Translations under genes and position numbers: made by a program
In this document: positions 43,136 to 52,493 of the stretch, in pieces
How positions within the stretch are numbered: the first letter of the stretch is position 1
Layout of the letters: each line of letters opens with the position of its first letter
Assembly: GCF_934754935.1 (NCBI RefSeq)
Contig: NZ_CAKVJB010000001.1
Coordinates: 1-64,000, forward strand
Direction of reading: 5' to 3'
Origin: an uncultured Holdemanella sp.
GTDB taxonomy: Bacteria; Bacillota_I; Bacilli_A; Erysipelotrichales; Erysipelotrichaceae
Length of the DNA stretch: 64,000 nt
Notes under the pieces: model-generated
Told to the model about the DNA's origin: nothing
The model's database searches: none
The model's input: the letters and a program-made list of their open reading frames with translations, nothing else

Positions 43136-44524
43136 ATGGCGAAGATGTGGGCCGGCAGATTTAAAAAGGATGCCAATGCCAAACTCGACTCTTTTAATAC
43201 TTCTTTACCTTTTGATTGTCGCCTATATAAACAAGATATTCAGGGTTCTTTAGTCCATTCAAAAATGTTAGAGAAACAAGGGATTTTATCTAAAAATGAT
43301 GTTGATTTGATTCAAGAAGGATTATATTCCATCTTGGATCAGATTGAATCTAATAAAATTGAATTCTCTCATGCGGAAGACATTCATATGTTTATTGAAG
43401 AAAAGTTGACAAATGAAATTGGTGATGCCGGTAAAAAATTACATACGGCACGTTCAAGAAATGATCAGGTTGCCTTGGATATGCGTTTATATGTAAAGGA
43501 AGAAATCATTGAGATACAAAAATTATTATTTCAATTATTGAATATTTTATGTGAAGTTGCCAAATCTCATTTACAAACATATATGCCTGGCTACACCCAT
43601 CTTCAAAGAGCACAACCCATCACTTTTGCGCATTGGTGTATGGCATATGCGAATATGTTTAAAAGAGATATTATAAGACTTCAAAATACATATTCCTTAA
43701 TGAACGAATGTCCCTTAGGCTGTGCAGCTTTAGCTACTACAACCTATCCAATTGATAGAGAGTATACTTCTTCTCATTTAGGCTTTTATAAACCTATTGA
43801 TAATTCACTTGATGGAGTTAGTGATCGAGATTATTGTGTAGAACTATGTTCAGATTTATCACTTATTATGGTGCATCTATCTAGAATGAGTGAAGAAATT
43901 ATTCAATGGTGTTCTTTAGAATTTCATTTTGTTGAACTCGATGATGCGTTTAGTACAGGATCCAGTATTATGCCACAAAAGAAAAATCCTGATATTTGTG
44001 AGTTGATTCGTGGAAAGAGTGGTAGAGCCATTGGAGACTTAAATACATTGTTAGTAATGTTGAAAGGTCTTCCGTTAGCCTACAACAAAGATATGCAGGA
44101 AGATAAGGAAGCCGTCTTTGATTGTATTGATACAGTTAAAGAATGTTTAGATGTCTTTATTCCTATGTTTCAAACGATGAAAATCTGTAAAGAAAATATG
44201 ATGCACGCCTGCTTACATGGATTTATCAATGCGACTGATCTTGCGGATTATTTAACGAAGAAAGGATTGCCATTTAGAGATGCCTATCATATTGTGGGCC
44301 AAATCGTAGGATATGGTATTGAAAATAAGAAATCTTTGAACGAGATGTCTTTAGATGAATATAAAAAATTTCATACTTCTTTTGAAGAAGATGTGTATCA
44401 ATATATTGATATTGAAGCGTGTGTAAACAATCGAAACGTGTTTGGTGGTCCAAGCGCAGATAGTGTATTGATTCAGATTCAAAATATTGAAGAATTTATA
44501 AATTTGGAGAAAACTCATGATTAA
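43136..44524 (+). CDS. argH: Argininosuccinate lyase
   Basis: ArgH splits argininosuccinate into arginine and fumarate. 462 residues; MWAGRF at the start, HTARSRNDQVALDMRLY, TPGY-type segment MPGYTHLQRAQPITFAHW and the superfamily signature GSSIMPQKKNPDICELIRGK are all present. It follows argG by seven bases and overlaps argC by eight. Confidence 0.97.
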   Translation: MAKMWAGRFKKDANAKLDSFNTSLPFDCRLYKQDIQGSLVHSKMLEKQGILSKNDVDLIQEGLYSILDQIESNKIEFSHAEDIHMFIEEKLTNEIGDAGKKLHTARSRNDQVALDMRLYVKEEIIEIQKLLFQLLNILCEVAKSHLQTYMPGYTHLQRAQPITFAHWCMAYANMFKRDIIRLQNTYSLMNECPLGCAALATTTYPIDREYTSSHLGFYKPIDNSLDGVSDRDYCVELCSDLSLIMVHLSRMSEEIIQWCSLEFHFVELDDAFSTGSSIMPQKKNPDICELIRGKSGRAIGDLNTLLVMLKGLPLAYNKDMQEDKEAVFDCIDTVKECLDVFIPMFQTMKICKENMMHACLHGFINATDLADYLTKKGLPFRDAYHIVGQIVGYGIENKKSLNEMSLDEYKKFHTSFEEDVYQYIDIEACVNNRNVFGGPSADSVLIQIQNIEEFINLEKTHD

Positions 44525-45413
44525 AGTATATATTGATGGACAGGCTGGTACAACAGGGCTTGAAATTGTGAAAAGACTACAAGATCGTAAAGACATTGAA
44601 CTATTAATGATTTCTGAAGAGAAAAGAAAAGATGTAGAAACAAGAAAAAAATATTTAAACTCTGCCGATTTAGTTTTCCTTTGTTTACCAGACACAGCAA
44701 GTGTTGAAGCTGTAAGTTTGATCACAAATCCAGATGTCAAAGTCATTGATGCATCCACAGCTCATCGTACTCAGTGGACATATGGCTTTAGTGAATTGGG
44801 CTTTAAAGATAAAATTGCTTCAAGTCAATATGTGGCCAATCCAGGATGTCATGCCTCAGGATGTATATCGATTTTGTATCCATTGATTCAAAAGGAGATT
44901 GTTAATAAAACAGATTCGTTTTCTTTCTTCTCTTTAACTGGATATTCTGGTGGAGGAAAGAAGATGATCCATCAATATGAAAATGAAAAGACGATAGATT
45001 TAGAAGCACCTAGAATTTATGGCTTGAATCAAAATCATAAACATTTGCCGGAAATTAAAAAGGTGTGTGGATTAGAAAACGATGTCTTTTTAAATCCAAT
45101 TGTTTGTGATTATTATCGTGGTATGGCGGTGAGCTTAAATATTAAGGTGGATTATGAAGTGGCTTTTAATGCATTGAAAGATTGGTATTCAGATACAAAA
45201 TTGATTCGAGTTGAGAAGGTTGATTCAGGCATGATTAGTGCCAATACACTAGCAGGACTTGATTGTATGAAACTTGTTGTATCGGGTAATAGTAAAAGAT
45301 GTACGATCACAAGTTTATTTGACAATTTAGGAAAAGGCGCTTGTGGAGCGGCCATTCAGAATATGAATATTATGTTAGGTTTTAAGGAAGAGGAAGGATT
45401 GAATTTAGAATGA
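44517..45413 (+). CDS. argC: N-acetyl-gamma-glutamyl-phosphate reductase (short type 2)
   Basis: ArgC reduces N-acetylglutamyl phosphate to the semialdehyde with NADPH. At 298 residues it is the shorter type 2 form. The N-terminal YIDGQAGTTGLEIVKRL binds the cofactor and the catalytic Cys lies in YVANPGCHASGCISILYPL. It overlaps argH by eight and argJ by four bases. Confidence 0.94.
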   Translation: MIKVYIDGQAGTTGLEIVKRLQDRKDIELLMISEEKRKDVETRKKYLNSADLVFLCLPDTASVEAVSLITNPDVKVIDASTAHRTQWTYGFSELGFKDKIASSQYVANPGCHASGCISILYPLIQKEIVNKTDSFSFFSLTGYSGGGKKMIHQYENEKTIDLEAPRIYGLNQNHKHLPEIKKVCGLENDVFLNPIVCDYYRGMAVSLNIKVDYEVAFNALKDWYSDTKLIRVEKVDSGMISANTLAGLDCMKLVVSGNSKRCTITSLFDNLGKGACGAAIQNMNIMLGFKEEEGLNLE

Positions 45414-46600
45414 AAGTTATAGAAAACGGTGTATGTGCCGCCATAGGCTTTAAAGCGGGTTCTATACATTGTGGAATTCGTAAAAATCAGACGAAAGATG
45501 ATTTGGCTTTGATTGTATCCGATGTGATTTGTCAAACGGCAGCCGTATATACAAAAAATAAAGTAAAGGCAGCGCCTATTCTAGTTACAAAAGAACATTT
45601 GTCAAATGGTTTAAGTCAAGCTGTTATTGTCAATTCAGGAAATGCGAATGCGTGTAATCCAAAAGAAATTGAAAATGCGAAATTAGAAGCGCAATGTGCA
45701 GCGGATTCTTTAAATTTGGATGTAGAGAATGTGTTAGTTGCTTCAACAGGAGTGATTGGACAGGTTTTACCGATTGAAAAGATTCAAGAAAAAGTAAGTG
45801 ATATTGATTTATCCGTATTGAATAATTTGTCTGTTGCCAAAGCCATAATGACAACAGACACAAAAGAAAAGAGTGTAGCGGTTGAATTTAAAATGGGTAA
45901 TACAATCTGTCATATGGGTGGCATCTGTAAGGGAAGTGGCATGATTCATCCAAATATGGGTACAATGTTAGCTTTTATCACAACAGACTGTAAAGTAGAA
46001 CAAAGTGTTCTTCAAGCTTGTTTATTAGATAACACAAATAAAACATTTAACCGTGTTAGTGTGGATGGTGATACATCGACCAATGATATGTGTATTGTGA
46101 TGGCCAATGGTATGGCAGAAAATGAAGTATTTGATGAAGAAGTATTTGATGAAGCTTTACATTTTGTGATGGAAGAATTGGCTAAAAAGATTGCGGCCGA
46201 TGGCGAGGGTGCTGGTAAATTAATGACAGTAACCGTAAATGGTGTAGATACTTTAGAGAATGCCGAGACTTTGGCCATGTCCGTATGTTCATCCTCATTA
46301 GTGAAGGCAGCTTTGTTTGGTGCGGATGCCAACTGGGGAAGAGTCATTTGTGCTTTGGGCTATTCAGGTGTGGAATTTGATCCTGAACAAGTGGATATTT
46401 CATTTAAATCCAATGAAGAGATTTTTTGTTGCAAAGGTGGTAAAGGTTTGGATTTTGATGAAGAAAAGGCGAAATCCATTCTTTTACAGGAAGAAATTGA
46501 AATCATTTGCGACATGCATAGTGGAAATGAGTCATGTACTTGTTGGGGATGCGATTTAACGTATGACTATGTCAAAATCAATGGAGATTACAGAACATGA
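45410..46600 (+). CDS. argJ: Glutamate N-acetyltransferase / ornithine acetyltransferase
   Basis: ArgJ moves the acetyl group from N-acetylornithine to glutamate, closing the cyclic pathway, and may also use acetyl-CoA. It is made as a 396-residue precursor that cuts itself at the Thr of KGSGMIHPNMGTMLAFITTD. VNSGNANACNP and DGEGAGKLMTV are conserved. No argA or argE-type gene is needed with ArgJ. The ends overlap argC and argB as ATGA. Confidence 0.96.
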   Translation: MKVIENGVCAAIGFKAGSIHCGIRKNQTKDDLALIVSDVICQTAAVYTKNKVKAAPILVTKEHLSNGLSQAVIVNSGNANACNPKEIENAKLEAQCAADSLNLDVENVLVASTGVIGQVLPIEKIQEKVSDIDLSVLNNLSVAKAIMTTDTKEKSVAVEFKMGNTICHMGGICKGSGMIHPNMGTMLAFITTDCKVEQSVLQACLLDNTNKTFNRVSVDGDTSTNDMCIVMANGMAENEVFDEEVFDEALHFVMEELAKKIAADGEGAGKLMTVTVNGVDTLENAETLAMSVCSSSLVKAALFGADANWGRVICALGYSGVEFDPEQVDISFKSNEEIFCCKGGKGLDFDEEKAKSILLQEEIEIICDMHSGNESCTCWGCDLTYDYVKINGDYRT

Positions 46601-47424
46601 TCGATGCCAATGTACTTGTAGAGGCTTTGCCCTACGTTAAGGAATATACAAATCAAATTGTTGTTGTGAAATATGGTGGAAATGCCATGATCGATGAACA
46701 ATTAAAGGCTGCCGTCATAAAGGATGTTACACTTTTAAATTTGTTAGGTGTACACGTTGTATTAGTGCATGGTGGTGGTCCTGAAATTAATGAAATGTTA
46801 GAAAAGACAAATAAAGAATCGAAATTTTTGAATGGATTGAGGATTACAGATGATGAAACGATGGATATTGTTCAAATGGTTCTTTGTGGAAAAGTAAACA
46901 AGAATCTAGTCAATCTATTAGATCGGGGTATTGGTTTAAGTGGTGTAGATGGAAGTTTATTTGAGGCAAGTTGTTTAGATTCAGATTTGGTGAATGTAGG
47001 AAAAATTGAAAAAGTGAATCCTCAAATTATTTTAGATACTTTTGAAAAAGGATATATTCCTGTTGTTTCCAGTGTTGCCAAAGCGATAGATAAACAAGGC
47101 ACCTACAACATCAATGCCGATTTAGCGGCAAGTGAGCTTGCGATTGCCTTACATGCGAAGAAATTGATTTTATTAACGGATGTAAAGGGATTGATGAAAG
47201 ATCCTAAGGATGAATCGACTTTGATGGAAAGAGTCAAAGTGTCGCAGATTCCTTTATTAAAGAAGGAGAAAGTAATTACGGGTGGCATGATTCCAAAAAT
47301 TGAATGTTGTATCAAAGCTGTTCGTGAAGGAGTAGAAAGTGTCAATATTCAAGATGGAAGAGTGATGCACTCTTTACTAGTTGAGTTATTAAGTAATCAA
47401 GGTGTAGGAACCTTGATTGAATAG
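46597..47424 (+). CDS. argB: N-acetylglutamate kinase
   Basis: ArgB phosphorylates N-acetylglutamate. 275 residues with VVKYGGNAMID, LVHGGGPEINEML, the substrate loop LNGLRITDDETMD and KVITGGMIPKIECC. The N-terminal extra helix that marks arginine-sensitive hexameric enzymes is short (VEALPYVKEYTNQ), so feedback inhibition cannot be settled. It overlaps argJ by four bases. Confidence 0.95.
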   Translation: MIDANVLVEALPYVKEYTNQIVVVKYGGNAMIDEQLKAAVIKDVTLLNLLGVHVVLVHGGGPEINEMLEKTNKESKFLNGLRITDDETMDIVQMVLCGKVNKNLVNLLDRGIGLSGVDGSLFEASCLDSDLVNVGKIEKVNPQIILDTFEKGYIPVVSSVAKAIDKQGTYNINADLAASELAIALHAKKLILLTDVKGLMKDPKDESTLMERVKVSQIPLLKKEKVITGGMIPKIECCIKAVREGVESVNIQDGRVMHSLLVELLSNQGVGTLIE

Positions 47425-47434
47425 GAGGAAAGTT

Positions 47435-48595
47435 ATGGAAGAATCAAAATATTTGATGCATACCTATAATCGTTTCAATATTGAAATGGAAAGTGGTAAT
47501 GGGTGCTATTTAAAAGATACAAATGGAAAAGAATATCTAGATTTGACAAGTGGAATAGGTGTCAATTGTTTAGGTCATAATCATCCTGTACTTGTAGAAG
47601 CCATTCAAAAACAAGTCGCAACCTTAATGGAATGTTCCAACTTGTATTATAGTAAACCTATGGTGGATGCTGCTAAAAAGTTAGTTGAATATACTGGACT
47701 TAGTAAGGTGTTCTTTTCAAATTCGGGAGCCGAAGCCAATGAAGGAATGATCAAACTGGCTAGAAAGTATTCTTATGATAAATATGGTGAAGGAAGAGAT
47801 GTGATCATCACCTTAAAACAATCTTTCCATGGTCGTACTATCACTACATTAAAGGCGACTGGACAAGATAAATTTCATCAATACTATTTTCCATTTACAG
47901 AAGGCTTTGACTATGCAGCCGCAAATGATATAGAAGATTTAAAAAGGGTAGCCAATGAAAAAACGTGTGCCGTTATGGTGGAATTGATTCAAGGGGAAAG
48001 TGGAGTTGTTCCTTTAGATAAAGAGTATGTCAAAGCTGTTGAAGAATTCTGTCATTTCAATGATATTTTATTCTTGGTCGATGAAGTTCAAACTGGGATT
48101 GGACATACGGGAACCTTATTTTGTTTTGAACAATATAATGTTTTACCAGATGTTGTCACAACCGCAAAAGCTCTTGGTGGAGGTGTACCAATTGGTGCTG
48201 TGATTACAGGAGCTAAGTGTAAAGACACATTTGGACCTGGTGATCATGGTAGTACATTTGGAGGCAATCCATTAAGTTGTAAAGCTGCGGATACTGTGCT
48301 TTCAATTGTAACAGAACCTGGATTTTTGAATCATGTAAAAGTTGTAGGAGCAGCTCTAAAATTGGGTATTGAAAATATTCAATCGGATAAAATCAAGTGT
48401 GTTCGTGGAATTGGCTTGATGCTTGGAATCGTGGTAGATCCAGAAAAACGTGCTGGTTATGTACAGGCAATGATGGATAAAGGTTTATTAACTCTTACGG
48501 CAGGTAAAGATGCGATTCGTTTACTTCCACCATTGACTTTGAGTTTAGAAGAGGTGGATAAGGCGCTTGAAATTATGAAGGAGGTGTTTGAATGA
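47435..48595 (+). CDS. argD: Acetylornithine aminotransferase
   Basis: ArgD is a PLP enzyme of class III aminotransferases. 386 residues from ATG 47435, which has AGGAGG six bases upstream. The PLP Lys is in VVTTAKALGGGVPIGA; FSNSGAEANEGMIKLARKY and LVDEVQTGIG are typical. ArgD enzymes often also use N-acyl-L,L-diaminopimelate, and no separate DAP aminotransferase is in the lysine operon nearby, so a dual role is possible. It overlaps argF by four bases. Confidence 0.95.
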   Translation: MEESKYLMHTYNRFNIEMESGNGCYLKDTNGKEYLDLTSGIGVNCLGHNHPVLVEAIQKQVATLMECSNLYYSKPMVDAAKKLVEYTGLSKVFFSNSGAEANEGMIKLARKYSYDKYGEGRDVIITLKQSFHGRTITTLKATGQDKFHQYYFPFTEGFDYAAANDIEDLKRVANEKTCAVMVELIQGESGVVPLDKEYVKAVEEFCHFNDILFLVDEVQTGIGHTGTLFCFEQYNVLPDVVTTAKALGGGVPIGAVITGAKCKDTFGPGDHGSTFGGNPLSCKAADTVLSIVTEPGFLNHVKVVGAALKLGIENIQSDKIKCVRGIGLMLGIVVDPEKRAGYVQAMMDKGLLTLTAGKDAIRLLPPLTLSLEEVDKALEIMKEVFE

Positions 48596-49506
48596 AACAC
48601 TTATTAACAATGGAACAATTGAGTGAAAAAGAGATTCTTTCGATTTTAGACTTGGCAGACCAGTTAAAGTATGAAAGAAAACATAATATTGACCATCCTT
48701 TATTAAAGGGAAAAAGTATTGGCTTGATCTTTCAAAAGTCGAGTACAAGAACGCGTGTTTCCTTTGAAACGGGTGCTTATCAATTAGGGGCACAACCCTT
48801 ATTTTTATCAAGTAGAGATCTACAGATAGGAAGAGGAGAGCCTGTACAAGATACGGCTCGTGTATTATCGCGTTATTTAGACTGTATTATGATTCGTACG
48901 TATGAACAAAAAGAAGTGGAAGATTTGGCAAACTTTGGATCCATTCCTGTTATTAATGGGTTAACAGATTATTGTCATCCATGCCAGGTGTTGGCAGATC
49001 TTATGACGATTCGTGAAAAGTATGGATTATTAAAAGGTTTGAAGATGTGTTATATCGGAGATGGGGATAATATGGCTAATTCCTTGATCGTAGGTGGATT
49101 AAAGGTAGGTATGAAGGTAAGTGTAGCCACTCCAAAAGGATATGAGCCGGATAAGCATGTTTTAGAGTTTGCGAAAGATTTCAAGGACTTTGAACTCACA
49201 AATGATTGTATCAAGGCTATTCAAGATGCGGATGTCGTCATTACAGATACTTGGGCAAGTATGGGTATGGAAGCTGAAAAAGAAAAGCGTGCTAAAGATT
49301 TTGCGGGTTTCCAGGTCAATGCCGAATTGATGAAGTATGCCAAGAATGATGCGATGGTACAACATTGTTTACCGGCTTATCGTGGTCAAGAAATCACGGA
49401 AGAAGTCTTTGAGGCACATGCGGATGAAATCTTTGAAGAAGCAGAGAATCGTCTTCATGCACAAAAGGCTGTCATGGTTCAATTGATGAAAGAAAAAGAG
49501 GATTAG
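48592..49506 (+). CDS. argF: Ornithine carbamoyltransferase
   Basis: ArgF makes citrulline from ornithine and carbamoyl phosphate. 304 residues; carbamoyl-phosphate site KSSTRTRVSFE, DCIMIRTYEQ, HPCQVLADLMT, and the ornithine motif MVQHCLPAYRGQEI. It ends the arg operon, with a terminator just after. In this operon the biosynthetic role is favoured over a catabolic arcB role, as no arcA or arcC is present. Confidence 0.96.
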   Translation: MKHLLTMEQLSEKEILSILDLADQLKYERKHNIDHPLLKGKSIGLIFQKSSTRTRVSFETGAYQLGAQPLFLSSRDLQIGRGEPVQDTARVLSRYLDCIMIRTYEQKEVEDLANFGSIPVINGLTDYCHPCQVLADLMTIREKYGLLKGLKMCYIGDGDNMANSLIVGGLKVGMKVSVATPKGYEPDKHVLEFAKDFKDFELTNDCIKAIQDADVVITDTWASMGMEAEKEKRAKDFAGFQVNAELMKYAKNDAMVQHCLPAYRGQEITEEVFEAHADEIFEEAENRLHAQKAVMVQLMKEKED

Positions 49507-49514
49507 TTTAAAAG

Positions 49515-49550
49515 GATGAATCTGATTGTAGGATTCATCTTTTGTTTTTT
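49515..49550 (+). terminator. Terminator of the arg operon
   Basis: GATGAATC pairs with GATTCATC, loop TGATTGTAG, followed by TTTTGTTTTTT. Confidence 0.83.
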
Positions 49551-49597
49551 GCTTTAAATTTGATTTGTTGTTAAAATGGAGGATGAGGTGATGCAGA

Positions 49598-51025
49598 ATG
49601 TTTAAGGATTTTGTATTGAAAAACAAAGATGTAGATATACTAAAATTTAGAATTGAAGATTCACTATATGGTGATTATGAATTAACAATTCTTGAAAAAT
49701 ATAATACAAATAAATTGTTTTATCCCATCACTTTGAAAATGGATGATGCAAATGAACTTTTAGAATGGATACAGGAAAGAAATATTCCTAAAAATCGAGC
49801 ATTTGTAAATGAGATTTTGGCAAGTCTTGGCCTTCATGGAAATGATTTAATTGGAATCTTGATTGTTGGAAAAGGGCTTTCATTGAATGATCCATATTGG
49901 ATTGTTGAGCCAGATTTTAAAGGATTATATAAAGATTATAATTTGTATGAAAATGATTTTAATAAATCTGTCGCATTGATCGCATATACAGGACATGGAC
50001 ATACGAATAGTATTGGTACAGTTGCAGAATTGACAACGAATGGTTCTTTAAAAAAAGCGTGGAGAAGAATCAATGGTGATGTCATACTGTATAAGGGAAA
50101 TGTGCATGGTAATTTGTATACAAACCACGGAAATGAGGCTTATGCTGAGTATTATGCTTATCAAGTGGCTCATCGAATGGGATTAAATGCGATACCGTAT
50201 GATTTGGATATATGGCAAGACGAATTATCAAGTACATGTAAATTGTTTACAGACATAGATACTTCTTTTGTTCCTGTCGCAAGGTTTATAAAAGGGAAGA
50301 AAACGGTAAAAGCCATTGTAGATTTTTACAAAAATTTAGGGGATGAGTTTTACCAAGATTTTTGTTCCATGATGGTTTTTGATGCGTTGATTTGTAATAC
50401 AGACAGACATCTGAATAATTTTGGTGTATTAGTAGATAATACGACTAACGAGATAAAATGTATGGCTCCTCTATTTGATCATGGCTATTGCATGTTTGAT
50501 GAGCCAAGAGAATACATCTACCAGACACCAGAAAAACTAAAAGAATATATAAAGACTCTAGATCCTGTTTTTGGTCGATCTTTTGCAGAAAACGCAAAGA
50601 ACTTTTTACAAAATCGTCAAAAAAAAGAATTAAGACACATTCTTGATTATACGATCGTAAAACACGATAAATATAATCTTAGTGAAGTTGAATTAAATTC
50701 TTTCAATAAAGTTTTACAAGATAGGGCAAAGGCAATATTGGATAATTCATTAGATATGAATCAAGAAGCTTTTGTGAATGTCAAAAAGGAACTTGCATTT
50801 GAAGAATTGGATGAAACTGTCAAAGAAAAAGCTCTACAGGAAATTAAACATGACTTAAGAGATTTCTATGGTATTGAATTAGATGCACAAAATCAAAAAG
50901 AATATATGGACTGTTTCACATTCATGCCGACATATGATAGAGCGGGTACGTGTGTGAATGTAGAATATATACAAAATAAAGATGTAGAAGATGTCATAGC
51001 TAGAATGAATGACGCAAAGGATTAA
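49598..51025 (+). CDS. HipA-like protein kinase without HipB partner
   Basis: A 475-residue protein with a HipA/CtkA-type kinase core at residues ~130-345: a probable ATP-binding Lys in GDVILYKGNVHG, catalytic loop DALICNTDRHLNNFGV and metal motif LFDHGYCMF in place of DFG. The first ~120 residues differ from the usual HipA N-terminal domain and the last ~110 are helical and acidic. No helix-turn-helix antitoxin precedes it, so this is probably not a simple hipBA module; a regulatory or phage-defence kinase is possible. The start at 49598 has weak GATGAGGTG upstream. Confidence 0.75.
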   Translation: MFKDFVLKNKDVDILKFRIEDSLYGDYELTILEKYNTNKLFYPITLKMDDANELLEWIQERNIPKNRAFVNEILASLGLHGNDLIGILIVGKGLSLNDPYWIVEPDFKGLYKDYNLYENDFNKSVALIAYTGHGHTNSIGTVAELTTNGSLKKAWRRINGDVILYKGNVHGNLYTNHGNEAYAEYYAYQVAHRMGLNAIPYDLDIWQDELSSTCKLFTDIDTSFVPVARFIKGKKTVKAIVDFYKNLGDEFYQDFCSMMVFDALICNTDRHLNNFGVLVDNTTNEIKCMAPLFDHGYCMFDEPREYIYQTPEKLKEYIKTLDPVFGRSFAENAKNFLQNRQKKELRHILDYTIVKHDKYNLSEVELNSFNKVLQDRAKAILDNSLDMNQEAFVNVKKELAFEELDETVKEKALQEIKHDLRDFYGIELDAQNQKEYMDCFTFMPTYDRAGTCVNVEYIQNKDVEDVIARMNDAKD

Positions 51026-51039
51026 TACGAATACAAAAT

Positions 51040-51074
51040 AGGAGTTCACATGATAATGAACTCCTGTCTTTTTG
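51040..51074. terminator. Bidirectional terminator after HipA-like gene
   Basis: AGGAGTTCA pairs with TGAACTCCT, loop CATGATAA, followed by GTCTTTTTG; it separates convergent genes. Confidence 0.82.
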
Positions 51075-51077
51075 TTT

Positions 51078-52175
51078 TTAAATGCTTTTTGTGATTTTCT
51101 TATATAATTCAATACCATTTAATAAGACTTCTTCATCAAAATCAAATTTGGCATTATGAAGTGCATATGGAGTTTGTGTTCCTAAAAAGAAGAATACGCC
51201 AGGCACTTCTTTTTGGTAATACGCAAAGTCTTCGGCAATCATTTCAGGGTTTCTTAATTGTCTAATTTCTGGAATTTTAGAGATCAAATCATTCACTAAT
51301 TTCTCATCGTTCATAACAGCTGGATAGCCTGTATTGATTGAAATATTGACTTTACAATTGTACTTCTTTTCCTTATCTGCACAAATACGATAGATTTCTT
51401 CTTTCATAGAATCAAAGATATAATCTTGAAAAGCACGTAATGTTCCTTCAAGGCGAGTATGTCCGCTGACAACATTTCGTACAGTACCACTTTCCATTTT
51501 TCCAAAACGTAGTAAGCGATAATATTCATTGGGAATCTCTTTTTCCATCGCATAAATTTCTAAAAGGATTTCAGCACCAATTTCTAAGGCATCGATTCCT
51601 TCTTTATATTTGGCGGCATGGCTTTCTTTGCCATAAATATCAATATTGATTTCACTAGCACGAGCCATAAATTCATTTTTTCGAGTAGCGACAACACCTT
51701 TTTCAAGGCCAGGCCATAAATGCGTTCCAAAGATATATTGAACATGATATTTTTTTAGAATGTTAGCTTCGCAAATTAAATGTGCACCGCCTGGACTTTC
51801 TTCTCCGGGTTGAAAAATTAAAAGGATATTTTTATCTAAAGTTTTGTAGTACTCATTTAATTCTTTCGCAAATCCTAGAAGCATGGCCATATGTCCATCG
51901 TGTCCACAGGCATGCATTTTACCTAGGTTTTTACTTTGAAATTCAAGATTGGTTTGTTCGGTTACTGGAAGAGCATCCATATCACTACGAAAGGCTAGGG
52001 TGTGTTCTTTGTGGTTGTCAAAGTAAGCGAGTACTGTACTTTGTAGAGGAACAGAAACTATACAATCGAATTCTTCTAATACACTTAAAATGTAGTTTGT
52101 GGTTTCTGGTAAATCGAGTTCTAATTCGGGAATCTGGTGTAGATCTCGTCTATATTTTTTAATGGTTTCTAACAT
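51078..52175 (-). CDS. M20-family amidohydrolase, probable N-acetyl-diaminopimelate deacetylase
   Basis: A 365-residue M20D metallopeptidase. DLHQIPELELDLPETTNYIL begins the protein; metal ligands are in MHACGHDGHMAMLLG, PGEESPGGA and the C-terminal AEDFAYYQKEVPG. The length and sequence style match Bacillus YkuR, the deacetylase of the acetyl-DAP branch. It faces the lysine operon, which encodes DapH but no deacetylase, so it fits the missing step. Other M20D enzymes act on N-acetyl amino acids or IAA conjugates, so this is inference. AAAGGAG precedes the ATG. A dyad TTTACAT-AAAA-ATGTAA lies just upstream (52198-52214). Confidence 0.83.
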   Translation of the reverse strand: MLETIKKYRRDLHQIPELELDLPETTNYILSVLEEFDCIVSVPLQSTVLAYFDNHKEHTLAFRSDMDALPVTEQTNLEFQSKNLGKMHACGHDGHMAMLLGFAKELNEYYKTLDKNILLIFQPGEESPGGAHLICEANILKKYHVQYIFGTHLWPGLEKGVVATRKNEFMARASEINIDIYGKESHAAKYKEGIDALEIGAEILLEIYAMEKEIPNEYYRLLRFGKMESGTVRNVVSGHTRLEGTLRAFQDYIFDSMKEEIYRICADKEKKYNCKVNISINTGYPAVMNDEKLVNDLISKIPEIRQLRNPEMIAEDFAYYQKEVPGVFFFLGTQTPYALHNAKFDFDEEVLLNGIELYKKITKSI

Positions 52176-52230
52176 AATAATCTCCTTTTTTGTCTATTTT
52201 ACATAAAAATGTAATAATTTACAATTAAAC

Positions 52231-52476
52231 TTGAAACAATATGTAAGAAGTGTTATAATTTTCCCATCTTAAAGATAGAGGCGCAAATAAGACAAGTAAA
52301 TACAGAGCTGGCGAGCGTTTGATGTATTTATGAAGCGAGTTTGCCGAACATGTTTTTTAGGCATAAAAAATATGTGGGCCAACGGAGAATATCTGTTGGA
52401 CTGTCTACGTGAGTAGGAGTGCTATCAAATGATTGTGTTTTATACATGTCAGTTTGTTAGCTGGCATGTTTTTTTA
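52231..52476 (+). promoter_or_regulatory. Promoter and lysine riboswitch (L box) of the lys/dap operon
   Basis: -35 TTGAAA (52231-52236) and -10 TATAAT (52254-52259) are 17 bases apart. The aptamer runs from ~52270 to 52427: P1 pairs GATAG (52274-52278) with CTATC (52422-52426), and conserved pieces AGAGGCGC, AAGTAAAT, GCCGAAC, GGGCCAACGG and GGACTGTCTACGTGAGTAGG appear in order. The terminator ACATGTCAG/CTGGCATGT plus T7 (52444-52476) follows. High lysine should stop transcription before lysA. Confidence 0.93.
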
Positions 52477-52493
52477 GTTTTAAGAGGTGAATT

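Noticed and set aside
48592..49506. Catabolic ornithine carbamoyltransferase (arcB)
   Set aside because: The gene is the overlapping last member of a biosynthetic argGHCJBDF operon under an Arg T-box, and no arginine deiminase or carbamate kinase is present.
49598..51025. A standard hipBA toxin-antitoxin pair
   Set aside because: No small helix-turn-helix gene precedes or follows the kinase; the upstream gene is argF and the downstream gene is convergent.
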